Origin: Serilophus lunatus
Taxonomy: Eukaryota; Chordata; Aves; Passeriformes; Eurylaimidae
Direction: 5' to 3'
Assembly (NCBI GenBank): GCA_013399895.1
Contig: VXBA01004877.1
Location: 368,675-432,674 of the forward strand
DNA: 64,000 nucleotides
Shown in pieces: positions 38,236 to 49,289 of the stretch. Numbering within the stretch: the first letter of the stretch is position 1; every line of letters begins with the position of its first letter. A program made the translations under genes and the position numbers. Under the pieces are notes generated by a model. The model made no database searches, had not been told where the DNA came from, and saw nothing but the letters and a program-made list of their open reading frames with translations.

Positions 38236-41200
38236 GTAAGAAACCAATGTCATTAGGGTGTTTTACACTGTACTTGCATTTTACCAGGAGTGAGTCCTTG
38301 TTTATTTTGTCTAACTGTGAATCCTCCTGATCAGCACTGAATTGAATGCTGACTAAATCCTACCTGGTACAGTATCTGTTCTATCAGGTGTCACTGAGAA
38401 GAAGGAGAGGGAGAAATTAGGAAGAAATATGAAAGTATGGAAGGAGCAGAAAAAAAACTACTGAAAGTGCAGATTGTTCATAAAGTAGGGATAACCATCT
38501 ATATCCTTATCCACCCGAGGCAAAAATTTATGTCTAAAATGCATGCGGCAGCTGAGGACCTCATCTGTGAGCTCCGTAATTTAACTTCACACTGAAGCAC
38601 TTGTTTTTACTAGCTCAGCATAGGAATTTCCCACTCAGCCTTGCCCTGTGTTTTTCCATTCAGAGAAGTGCCCTACCTTTCTTCAAACTTATTGCACTGT
38701 TTATTATTATTCCTCCTTGTTTCGTGCTTTTTCTTTGTACCTTATCATCTCTCCCTCATTGTAGCTGTATGTAAGTGGGTGCTTCATGAACTGAGCCACT
38801 TCCTCAGAGCACAGCAAATACATTTTAGGGCTGCCTGAAACTCAAGCAAGGGCCTGAATGCAAATTCTACATAGTTTTTCTTTATTTGTGAGAGATTACC
38901 TTCACCTATTAAATTAAAAATTGGGATTTAAAATATTTCTGCCTTCAACAGTTTTCAGATTCATAGAGAATTTTTAAAGGGTAGTGGACAAGGGAGAGGT
39001 AGCTTTTATTCTGCTGGGTTCACTTAGGTGAGTCAGCTCAGCCACAGTTTGCTTCCAGTTGTCTTCAGCACTTAATGCAGAGCAAATGTTTTAGCTGTTT
39101 GTGAAGAAAATATTGGTATTGCTTCTTCTTGAATTCTTACTGCAAAGCTACTCACAAAAGTGAAAATTGAGGTGCCTAATTAGCCCTTGGGCAATTGCCA
39201 AATTGCAAAGCCAGGGAAATTAACAAAGCAATGGAGAGACAGGTCTCAGCTCCCACAGAACAGCAACCAGCAGGATCTTATTCATTTCCCTTCCTATTCA
39301 GTGCTGTGCTGCTGATAGTCTGAGATTTCCGCTCAAATTACATGAAATTTCTAATTCCCTTTCCCTGCAGCAAGTTCCCATGTTAGCACCCGCAGCGAGA
39401 TACTCTGAATCAAGCAGGTCCTCTCTGTTAGCCAGAGAGCAGCTGCAGGCATGGGAGTGCTGCCCTTCAAGACACAGGGTTCTTCTGCTCCTTCAAACAT
39501 CTTTCTACCCTTGGCATATCAGGTTTCATCCCTCGCATGATCAGCCCCATCTGGCCTTCATAGGCTGTGAATGCCATGTCCATTCAGGCTCTCCTGGGTG
39601 GAGCAGCATGGTTGGTATCAATCTTTGGGTGCAATAGACTCCTATTTTGTCTGTATTCTCCTCAGAGCTGGTGAATGCCCCAATACCTTTCTCAATATCC
39701 AGCACAAAACCCTTCACCCTTTCCTGCTCCTAGCTGCCCATTTACTAGCAGAAAAGACAAACAGACTGTGTCTCAACTAGAAGCAGCAAAGTCATAGTTG
39801 GGTTTCTCCTGTCAATGTATTTCTAAAACTTCATAGCTGCAAAATACAAGGTCAGATCAAATTAAAACGAGTATCACGTGCTTGCTTGAGCCTCTCCTGC
39901 AGTTATTTCTAGTGTGCTCTCTGTAACGACCCTGGCTGGAACTTATTTTAAACCTGGAAAATTAAAAATAACATTTCTAGAGCAGTACTGTGTCTACCAA
40001 GTTCTCATTCACCCAGATTAAAGTTAATTTTAGATCCAGAAAAACGATGTAGTGAGAAATACAAAGGAGAATCTTTAGGAGAGAGCACAGTATGGATCAT
40101 GCCTGCGTAAGCCATGTATCCCAGAGCAGCAGTGTGTGATGAAATAGTAAGAATATCACCTGCCCAATCTTAATGCTGTCAAATCATGGTGTGTTGACCT
40201 GCACAGTCAGATAGACATGCCAGTGAGAGCTGAGGCACTCTCACTGCTTGGGGAAAGGATCACTTGGCTGAATATATGGGTGAGGATCCAGAAAAAAACC
40301 CATCTGTGGTAGGACATCAGCGCATCCACATTGGTGGAGAGAGAAAAATATTCACCTGGCTTCTTTTATGCTCTTGCTCATGCAAAACCAAAGCATCAAA
40401 TTATCTGTTCATTCTTCCCATATCTGTTATTTCAGTTGCTTTTGACCCACTGCATGTTTGGGGAAAGCCCTCTGAAGAAGTTCTTGAAAGTTAGCTGTCC
40501 CCATTTTGGCTTGGCAGTTGTGTGTGACTGTGACACAAAATAGATAGATGTTTATGGATGTTGATAATGAGAAAAGGATGTTTATCTCAATCCCAGGATT
40601 TCATATTTACTTGGAATTTCTTAGGATCATTGTGAATTTGGGAAAAAGAAAAGGTATTTGCCAGAATTTGCAACGAAAGTGGCTACAACCCCCAAAAATT
40701 GTAACGAATGTCTCAATTCACTAAAAGGAATGAGCCATCTGTAAACAACTGGCTTAAACCAAACACCAACAAGCACTAGGGGCTCATTGTTATTCTTTTT
40801 TAGTTAAACCAGTTAAAATAATTATGGAAATGTCATTAGGGAATGTTAACAGACAATGAATAAAATGTTAGTGTTATCAATCACTGTGAGCACCTCTAGT
40901 GCTAACTTTTTTTATGGGTGGAGAAGATACTAAGAGGCATCTTTGAGCAATAGTGGTGAAAGAATGGTGAATACAGTTGTGGCTGTAGCAATTAATCAAA
41001 GCAGGCACCATACATACAACAGTGTCATAACTAAGAGGTCCCTGCAAGACACAGCCTGGCACTGTATCTTCTCCCACAGCCTGGGAGATGTGGGAAGCCG
41101 TGGAAGGAACCCGAAGGAAATTGCCAGGGAGAGGAGAGGATAAGCTAATTCCCTGCTTACACACTCATGTTGCGCAGGGGCAAGTAGTTAATCTTTTCTC

Positions 41201-43888
41201 AAAAACTCATACTGCTGTCGTAGCTTGTCTCTTCTGGAAATGACCCTACAATACCTGCTTAGGCAAAGATTCTCCTTTTTGTTTTAAACCTATATTCCTT
41301 GATACCTTTCGAGATTAGCCCAAGACACCCTCAAGGAGCAGATGAGCTGCTCTCCTGCACAAGTTCAAGCAGAGATAAAGCATTACCTCCAGACCTCACT
41401 GTCCCACCTGCTGTGGGGATGCATAGGCTGGGGAGCCAGAGGTTGTTGTGCTCCAGAACACTGTGCTGGTCTTCAGAGCTGCCCACACCACTTGCAGGTC
41501 ACCACCATGGAATGATTCCCACCAAAGTTAGGCAGTCTCTGGGACTGTAGGATAGTCTTCCTTTGAAACTAACAGAGATCCAGTCAGCAAGTTTTCAAAT
41601 GACTAGCAGAGAGAAAAACAGGAAAGATTTTATTCTACTTACAGCAAAGGGTAGACTTTATGTGCAGCCTGTGAGCAGAATGGAAGATTTTATTTATGTA
41701 TTTATTTCATGCAAGCCCTGTAGTTTGTCTTTCTGGAGCGGTTTTGGCTCCAGGTGATTTAACTTCAAAGCTTTGCATACTCTGACTTAGGCTGAAGTTA
41801 AAAGCTGACAGTTCAGATGAAGACACTGCAAATCTTAGCCTGATGGAAAGATTTAAGAGCCTCTAGTGCTTCTGCAGGCAGGATTAGTCCTACATGAAGG
41901 AGGCAGGGGAAGTGGTTTCTTTCTTCTTTCCGGGAAGGTGTAGGTAGGTTTACAAATCTCTTGAGAAAAGCTGGCATCCTCCTGCCTGTGCAGCTCTCAC
42001 ACTGTCTGCCTACCTGTCCATACTCATGTATGCAGACACAGAGAGCCAAAAGGAGGTCTATGTCTATGTCCCTACCATGCTGCAGGACACCTCCCCAAGG
42101 GAGCCAGTAGTTTGAATACAGAGGTGTAGAGGGATGAGAAAGCACAGGACAACTGAGTCACACGGTGAGACAAGGTCAGTCTGTGAGCTCAAGGCTGCAC
42201 TCCCTGACTGCTTTTGGCTATGTCCCTCCTCTTCTGTGGCTGCGTTCTGGTTCTTTCACTCCACCAACACCTCCTCGTCCCTAATCCAGTGTGACTCAAG
42301 CTTTGTTATTTGAGTGTGTTAGATAGAGCTGAGGAGAGTTAACCGGTGGGTTTCTTTCAGGTTTCCTATCTCATCTCCCTGACCTTCCCCCTTTTTTCTC
42401 CTTTTATTTCACTTTTACATCCTTCAGAAAGCGCACTGTTACAGCTCCACCTCCATTGCAGATCTCTCCTCCCTCTTCGTTTTAGTGGTATCTGAAAAAA
42501 GTGCCACTCTTTCTCGTCTTACTGCTTGGTCACTTCAGCCACCAGTGCAAATGTTGGCTACAATCTGTACCAGGGACTCTATCCCCTCTTCACTACCACA
42601 GCCCTCCTCTCCACATTGAGATTATGTCTGTGACATATTGTTGTGGAATACCTCCTGCTCTGAGCAGCATGATACCCTTTATCTCCATCACCCCTTGTTG
42701 CCTGTTCAACCAAACGCCTTCCCTGCAGCTGCAAGGCAATGCCCTGCACACCATGGCTCACTGGCTCAATGCCCTGCAGTGCTGCCTCAAGGTTCTCCTT
42801 TGCCATTCAGAGCTTGATACGCTCAGGTTACTGCTTATCATGGTAAGTTATAACCTTTCATTGTCCTCTCCTGAGCTGTATCCAACACTTACCTCCTGTT
42901 TTACCTTGGATTTGGGTTGTAATATCATTAGGGTGAGAAATATCTTGCTCTTTTTTAATATGTATATGAAGTGTGTTACACAAGGCAGTTGGTCCAAGGA
43001 CAGAGTTCTTAGGTGCTGTGTCTATATAAATAATTACCCTTCTTTGCATAAAGTTGTGATTATGCCCCTCTGCTCCATATTTACATGCTAAGTATAGCCT
43101 TAGTGAGTGCAGTTAATTAGGTTGTACACCAACTAGTCCTCTGTATTTATAGACCACTTGAGAACCCCTAGTGTTTAGAGATCACCTGAACTTACACTGA
43201 AGCCACAAGAGCAGCATATTTGTGGAATTCGTTGCCAGTGCAGTGCAATGTTTCCAGTCGTTAAGGTCTGTTTCAGCTGCTGAATGTTCTTGGCTACCTG
43301 AAACATGAACTGGATTGATTTATGGCTGTGGTCTACTAATGTTGAAAGAGTTTTTCCAGCATAAGCTGTCTTCTACAACTTCCAGGTCTGGCTAACATAA
43401 AATACAGTTGTGAGATTTCCAGGTAAAAATCTCATTAAAAGTTCAAGGTTGTTCTGTGCACATTCTGGATCCTCCTCTTTGGGGTTGTCGGTGTATCCGC
43501 TCCTCTCTGAGCATGTAGAAACCAGTCTCACGGCACAAAATATATTGCTTTCACTGTGTCAGATACCATCATATTTATCAAACATGAGAACAGTAATTTT
43601 TTCAAATAATAAAAAAGTAAGTTTGGTACATGAGAGGAAACAGTTTCACGTGAAATTTTTAGTTTTGTTTTAGTTTTACAGATCTTTGAAAACAAGAGTA
43701 GTGGATTTGTCTAAATCTTCTGGCATGTAACATCCTAAATGGCATCACTGGAGTTTTTAGATGTTTCCAGGCAGAAATACAGGGTTTAGCTTTGTAATAT
43801 ACTGGCACTGAATTTCCCAAGGTACCCAAGATACATCACCTCTGTGAACTAATGCACCCACTTCTTTTTTTTGTTTCTTCCTCTCCAG
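38236..43888 (+). other. AOAH intron 5 (5.7 kb)
   Basis: Phase-0 intron. No CR1 was recognised. It includes an unusual pyrimidine-rich, GC-richer segment at about 42180-42860, which overlaps the longest open frame in the window that is not repeat-derived (42501-43091). No other exon was seen. Confidence 0.8.
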
Positions 43889-43959
43889 AAAAGCTTCCTG
43901 GGGTTCTCAAGTATGTGTACATTTCCTCCTCTGGCTAACCTGTGTGAGAAGATTAAATA
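43889..43959 (+). CDS. AOAH: AOAH coding exon 6: small/large subunit junction
   Basis: 71 bp, residues 158-180 plus two bases (TA) of Tyr181: KSFLGFSSMCTFPPLANLCE then KIK. It aligns gap-free with human KYSRSGSDICSLPVLAKICQKIK. Cys167 and Cys176 match, and so do the Pro, Leu-Ala and Lys-Ile-Lys positions. In mammals the precursor is cut within this stretch, just before the first cysteine of the large subunit. Here the human Arg is replaced by Leu161 and the next residues by Gly-Phe. The stretch is stop-free only in the frame set by exon 5. Acceptor CTCTCCAG, donor GTATGT, phase 2. Confidence 0.92.
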
Positions 43960-45885
43960 GTATGTATAAAATTTCAGTCCTCAACCACAAACAGCTTATG
44001 GTACATTTGTTTCTTTCAGAAGTCATCCTTAGTTAACAAAGATTCCCACATTTCACTTATGTTGATTTCCTTCATAAAACCACCATCTAGACGGAGGTTG
44101 CTCAGAGTTTGGGCTATACTGATCCATTCCTCAAATGGATCCTTGTGGTTTTTTTCAGAACTTAAAGTATTTGCTTAGCTTTAGCATATCCCAGAGGTGA
44201 CACACTCACAGATGTGACATTTCTAAGAGAGAGACACCTTTCTCATGAGATTTCCTGAGTCCAAGAAACTTCTCCATTTCATTTGTTCACCCAGTTGTGG
44301 TTCCCATGGCTCAGCACAGGAAGGCCACCAGCACCTAAATACCTGTGTGACAAACATGAATATAATGTCAGCTGTAAACTGTAGAAGAACTCCAAAGTGT
44401 TTAAGAAAGGTGGATGGAAGACAGGAAAAATAACTCATGGCAGTGCAGACTTTGAAAAGCCAAGGACATGAGCTGGGCTATTACTCTTAAGGCATATTTG
44501 TCAATGTACTCCAATGAGTTGGAGGAAGAGTCAAGCAAATCTAAAAATAAATCAGTATTATCAACTGTATATTTGGCTGATTCAACTGCCAAGGCTAACT
44601 TGTTCACCTATTTCTGTTCATTTAATTGGAACTGCAAATATCAGGAGTTTATTGGGAATTGGTTTCTTGACGTAAAGCATCTTGTAAGTGCCTTTGAAAT
44701 GTTAGTCAGTACACATAAGCTGAGTTTGAGCCCTGTGGGTTCAGACAGTGGAAGCAGGAATGAAATTCTATATCATATGTTGGATCAAATATATTCGACT
44801 CTTCTGGTCTCTTCCTCATGCACTCTCTCACTCTCTTTAGTTTTTGGTTATTTTTTTTTACTTTCCTCTTTCTGTAGCAAAAACAAAAAAANTTTGTCAG
44901 TTGGACTTTTTTAGTGGTCTAGATTTATGCCAGTTCCTTGCAACTGAATCTTACTGCAGAGAAGAAGTAGCCCAAGCAGTCTATGGGAATTATTGATTAC
45001 AGACACAATAAGGATGACAACCACATCCATGACTGCATATCACCAGACTTCTCTCTATTTTTTCTTATCCTGATGCTTGTGCAGCTTGAGGAATCCATCC
45101 CCATTGCACCTGTTTGCTCTCTGAGCCAGGCTCAACACCTCTTAAGAGTTCGAGATGTTGGAAAAACTTGGAAAGAAAGCTGCCTGCTGAGCTAAATATG
45201 AAAGACTGTTCAATGTAGGTGAGCTAAATTGTGCCCCATGGCCAAAGAGAGGTGTCATGCTTGGGCAGCCTTGCTCTCTGCTAGGACATTGGAAAAGTAG
45301 AATATGTCCAAGCTAAGAAGGAAGGGGCACAGAGCTAATACCATCATTTTAACACCTGTGTCAGGTACTACTAAAACCTATAGAGTTTCTAGAAATAAAA
45401 GTCACAATATAAAACCAAAAACATGTAGTATTCAAAAGTTAATGTGTTTAGGTAGTTAATCATCATGAGACCCATTCTGCAGATCTTTTCCAGATAGAAG
45501 GACTTCCATTAGTATTTTGTATCTGGCAGGTTTGCAAGGTCTGTCAGGATGAGTGTAGTATTTATTTCCAAAAAAAATTATTGTCACTTTTACCGCAGAT
45601 TTGATGCCCTAGTTTGTTTTAGAGACTGCAGGTTTGACGTTGCAACCACAGAGGATTTCTTTGTCTTCACCTCCAGATCTCAGTCATCAAATGTTGAAAG
45701 AAATTAGAATTCGATCTTTTGGACAGGATTCCTTTGCTGAAGTAAAAGCACAGAGTTTAAAATGAATGTGGAGTAATGAATGACATGTCAGTTATCTATT
45801 CTGTACGCTTCACTGTGTTTTTTACTTTTTGAATAGGTTCCCTTCCATATGGTAACACTATGCTTGTTGTTTTTGTTCTTTACAG
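43960..45885 (+). other. AOAH intron 6 (1.9 kb)
   Basis: Phase-2 intron. It contains one undetermined base (n) at 44892 after an A-rich run. No repeat or exon was recognised. A 148-codon open frame at 44468 has no recognisable homology. Confidence 0.85.
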
Positions 45886-45946
45886 TGTTATAAGAAATAA
45901 ACTGCCTTTTGAAGATTTTGATGGAGATAAATTTAGTACTTTCCCA
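45886..45946 (+). CDS. AOAH: AOAH coding exon 7: start of calcium-binding segment
   Basis: Completes Tyr181 and encodes residues 182-201: VIRNKLPFEDFDGDKFSTFP. FEDFDGDKFSTFP matches human FKDVDSDKYSVFP. The alternating acidic residues Glu190, Asp191, Asp193 and Asp195 resemble a calcium-binding loop, and AOAH structures are known to contain bound calcium. Which residues coordinate it cannot be read from this sequence. Acceptor TCTTTACAG, donor GTAAGC, phase 0. Confidence 0.96.
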
Positions 45947-46452
45947 GTAAGCAAATCCTTTCCTTTGGTACACTAATACCTTGAAAATGAGGATATCTAT
46001 GGGATTTCTCCTACTTTCTGCGAAGCCTAATCCATTCATGTGAAAATAGGTATAGGAATAAAGTGAATGAAGAGGTTTTCTTATCACAAAATGTGAGGTT
46101 TTTTCCTGGATGAAAAAGCAATCATTCATTTATGCTACCTGGGGAGATGCACACATAAGGCTGTGCTCCCTGCAGAAGAAAATTGCTCTGCTGCTGAGTG
46201 GTTTGTTTACTGAATTAATAAAAGAGGAAGCAAAGTCATATTAAAAAAAAATAAATTGCCAACTTGTCTTATTTCTGCACCAAAGCGTGCAAGGTGCCAT
46301 TTATTAAAGCTTAGCAAAGGGACTCTGGAATACAACCTGTTTGCTGGATTTTATTCCTATACCTTGAGTTAGATTCTCATTTTAGATATTTTAAATTAAA
46401 AGTCCAAGATTAATAATGACTCTCCTATCTGTGTGCTTCTCCTGGCCTTTAG
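45947..46452 (+). other. AOAH intron 7 (506 bp)
   Basis: Short phase-0 intron. Nothing notable except an A run near 46240. Confidence 0.9.
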
Positions 46453-46523
46453 ACATTGAGGGGCTATCACTGGCGAGGCAGAGACTGCAATGACAAAAAC
46501 AACACCGTGTACCCTGGCAGACG
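46453..46523 (+). CDS. AOAH: AOAH coding exon 8: conserved GYHWRGRDCND block
   Basis: 71 bp, residues 202-224 plus two bases of Arg225: TLRGYHWRGRDCND then KNNTVYPGRR. This is one of the most conserved AOAH signatures; human has TLRGYHWRGRDCND at the same place. Cys213 is kept. Asp/Asn residues 212, 214 and 215 are further candidates for calcium binding. Asn217-Asn-Thr forms a possible N-glycosylation sequon. Acceptor CCTTTAG, donor GTAAAG, phase 2. Confidence 0.98.
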
Positions 46524-47581
46524 GTAAAGTTTTTAATTATTTTAAAGGTTTCCTGATAATTGTGGCTTCTTGAAGAATGGGTTCCAGATTTTGTTTTGGC
46601 CATACTCTAAGATAGCACATCTCTGATTGTTGCTTGATTTGACTACAGAGGAGACAAGAGGGGATGATTGAGATCAGGGATGGGGTGCGTTTGAAGGAGT
46701 GACGCACAGGATTCTTTCCTTTTTCTGAAGCATCTGCAGCCAAAGTTTGTTAAACAGATCAAAGGTGGGGAGAGAAACCATGCTGCTGAGGTTTACAAGC
46801 CTTATCCCACTTGAGCTAATGCAGACTGTACCTATTTTAGGGAGCAGCAAGGTGGGAGTGCACAAGAGTAGTGCTCGTGTCTGGCTGCTGAACTCCAGCA
46901 TCCCATTCTCATGCTTTTGCTATTTTACCTTTTCAAAAATACGGCTCTCATCTACCATGAGTTTGCTAAGAAGTTATTAAGCAAGACTGGTTTTAAAGTG
47001 TAGGCATTAACCAGCTTGTGACTAGCTAAACTGAGATTAAGGGTATGGCCTTGGAAGAGTCATATGCCACCAGCCTGGGCTGCACACATGCATTAGCAGA
47101 AATGGGCTTACAGAGTCCTGGACAGATGGATATTCAGAGACTGAATAGATGAAGCTTTCCCGTAAAAGAGGACAGAGTTAATCTTACTGTGTTATGGGCC
47201 AGAGCAAATCCTCATTACCCTGCACAAAGTTTGGAGCGAGTGGCTTGGTGGATTCCAGTGAACACTTAAAATGACAGAGAAAAAGAGTCTGTCTTTTCCA
47301 AAAATCATCCCCTTTCACTTCAGCTAAGTGATGTATAGACTACAAGGATAAATTTCATTCAGCAACTTCCAGTATTAACTTTAAATTAATATTGCATTTT
47401 GTTAGGAAAATTGCCTCTCCTGGATCCAAAGGTGGAAAAACCCCCACCCTTCCGTGCAGCAAGGAATTTCTCATTACATTTTATTAGTAGTGAAAAATGG
47501 CACTAAGGATTTGATTTCCTCAAAAGCCTCTTTTTCTTTATTTTTTGTAACACTCTTTATCTTTCTGTATCTTTGTTTTAG
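46524..47581 (+). other. AOAH intron 8 (1.1 kb)
   Basis: Phase-2 intron with a strong T-rich acceptor tract. No repeats were recognised. Confidence 0.9.
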
Positions 47582-47630
47582 TCCCGATAACTGGGATGCA
47601 AAAAGTGACTCTAACTGTAATGGCATATGG
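47582..47630 (+). CDS. AOAH: AOAH coding exon 9: PDNWD..SDSNCNGIW block
   Basis: Only 49 bp. It completes Arg225 and encodes residues 226-241: PDNWDAKSDSNCNGIW, against human PNNWDVHQDSNCNGIW. Cys237 is kept. The Asp/Asn density continues the probable calcium-binding segment. Acceptor TTTGTTTTAG, donor GTAAGC, phase 0. Confidence 0.98.
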
Positions 47631-48051
47631 GTAAGCAAATGAAGTTGCACCTTGATTTCTTCTTCTCTTTTTTCCTGCTTTCGAATTAATTTGCAAATGT
47701 TTAATTTTTATTTATTCTGGTTTATTAACTGATTTGGATTACTCTTATTTATTTACTGCCTTTGATATTCCAAATAATAAAACTATTTATTAAAAACTAG
47801 GCAAACAAAAGAAGCAGTTATGAGTGAAGTTTGTTTATTGATGTTTATGATTATTTAAATTATAGCTATTATAATTAATTTAAATGTACATATACTTACT
47901 AAAATAATATAATGGAAAACATTGTTATTATGATGCAATGCTTCCTTTAGGCAAGCATTCAAGAAGAACTTAATTCTCAGCATCTGTTTTGCACTGCTAT
48001 TCTTCAGTTGCTAGACAGATACCCTCAGCTGCTCCTTCTCTCCTCCAACAG
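47631..48051 (+). other. AOAH intron 9 (421 bp)
   Basis: Short and very AT-rich, with a C/T-rich acceptor tract. Confidence 0.9.
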
Positions 48052-48100
48052 GGTGTGGATCCAAAAGATGGAATTCCTTATGAGGAGAAATTCTGCAAAG
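48052..48100 (+). CDS. AOAH: AOAH coding exon 10: GVDPKDG block
   Basis: 49 bp, residues 242-257 and the first base of Gly258: GVDPKDGIPYEEKFCK, against human GVDPKDGVPYEKKFCE. Cys256 is kept. Acceptor CTCCAACAG, donor GTAAGT, phase 1. The last block before the lipase nucleophile. Confidence 0.98.
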
Positions 48101-49194
48101 GTAAGTCTTTAGAGTCAATAGAAGAAACAACATGTCTTTTGTATTCATCTTATAAATATTTTAATATTTTCACAGTCATTGATGATGTAGGGGGAAGATG
48201 ACAAGATTTACAACATCATGAAAAAGACAAAATGGCAAAATTACTGTTTTTTTTATTCTTGAGGATGAGTAAAGATGAAATGTGAAAAAACATCAGCTGC
48301 TGGTAATCTCCTGTTAAAAGTCACCTCAGTTACAAATTTGAATAAATAGATCAGAGACCGCAGCAAACAGAGATGTGACCTCTGCATCTTCTGTGGTGCC
48401 TGAAGCCTAATTCAGAGGCATGGCTTTGGAATTTAGAGAAGCAGTTTAATATCTGCATTTGTCCAGTTTGACCTGTTGCCATAAATATATACTGATCCTT
48501 TTCCAGAGAAGGCCTTAAAGAGGTGAAGTGATGGCATCAGTTGATCTCCCTGACTGCAATGTGGGTGGGTGCCTGTGTGTGCACATCACACAAATAACCT
48601 CACAAGCCAACCCTGACTGCAGTTGCCACTCACCTTACCTTACATTTAAATCAGTATCCTGGAGATGAACCAGCGCCTGGCAAGACTTCTCAACATTTTT
48701 AGATGACATGCAATCTATAAATGCTAAGTAACATTAATTATAAACCAGACAGATTGTTCTAGCAGAAATACTCATATGAGTAGCACATCCACCACCCAAT
48801 TCTAAGGAGCTTTGAGCAATTTTCTGAGTAATCCGATTTCCCTAAATGTTTAAGTACTTTTTAATGCATATTCTTTAGATAGTAAAAATAAACATTGGCT
48901 GCACAGCAGAACCTCTGCTGAAATAAAACACAATTCAAATACAAACAGAATTCTTTCTGGCTAGCAAGACCTCTCCCTGCTTTTCATGCCCAGTCCCCAG
49001 CTGTTTCTCTAGGGTAGTTGGCAGATGCCTGTTAGATGGTTTTTGCTGCAGATGGAATGAAAATCCTTTCACAGGGTTTGAATCTCTAAGACTGATGTCA
49101 GCTGCCACTGCTGTTCCTCTTTAAGCATTGCTCTCCAATGCTCAGTTTCAATTTGCTCTTTTTGCTCATGTGACTAACAAAATGCATTAATTAG
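48101..49194 (+). other. AOAH intron 10 (1.1 kb)
   Basis: Phase-1 intron. The acceptor AATTAG has a relatively weak pyrimidine tract. No repeats were recognised. Confidence 0.85.
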
Positions 49195-49289
49195 GTGCAG
49201 ACTCACAAGGGGTCATGCTGTTGGGAGACTCGGCCGGCGCTCACTTCCACATCCCTCCTGAGTGGATGACTGTCACGCAGATGTCAGCG
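49195..49289 (+). CDS. AOAH: AOAH coding exon 11: catalytic GDSAG nucleophile block
   Basis: Completes Gly258 and encodes residues 259-289: ADSQGVMLLGDSAGAHFHIP, then PEWMTVTQMSA. The GDSAG motif carries Ser270, equivalent to the human active-site Ser263 and to the first block of GDSL/SGNH hydrolases. The flanking hydrophobic strand VMLL and the AHFHI run match human. This serine attacks the secondary ester-linked acyl chains of lipid A. The exon is GC-richer than its neighbours and has several CpGs. Acceptor ATTAG, donor GTGAGG, phase 0. Confidence 0.98.

Noticed and set aside
39380..39450. RYSESSRSS reading after a CAG acceptor-like site, considered for the KYSRSGS segment of AOAH
   Set aside because: It lacks the conserved Cys-x-x-Pro and C-x-KIK pattern. 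The exon at 43889-43959 has these with correct phases.
42501..43091. 196-codon open frame in intron 5 as a protein-coding gene
   Set aside because: No domain, no homolog I recognise, and leucine/serine/cysteine-rich composition from a C/T-rich strand. Kept only as an unexplained segment.
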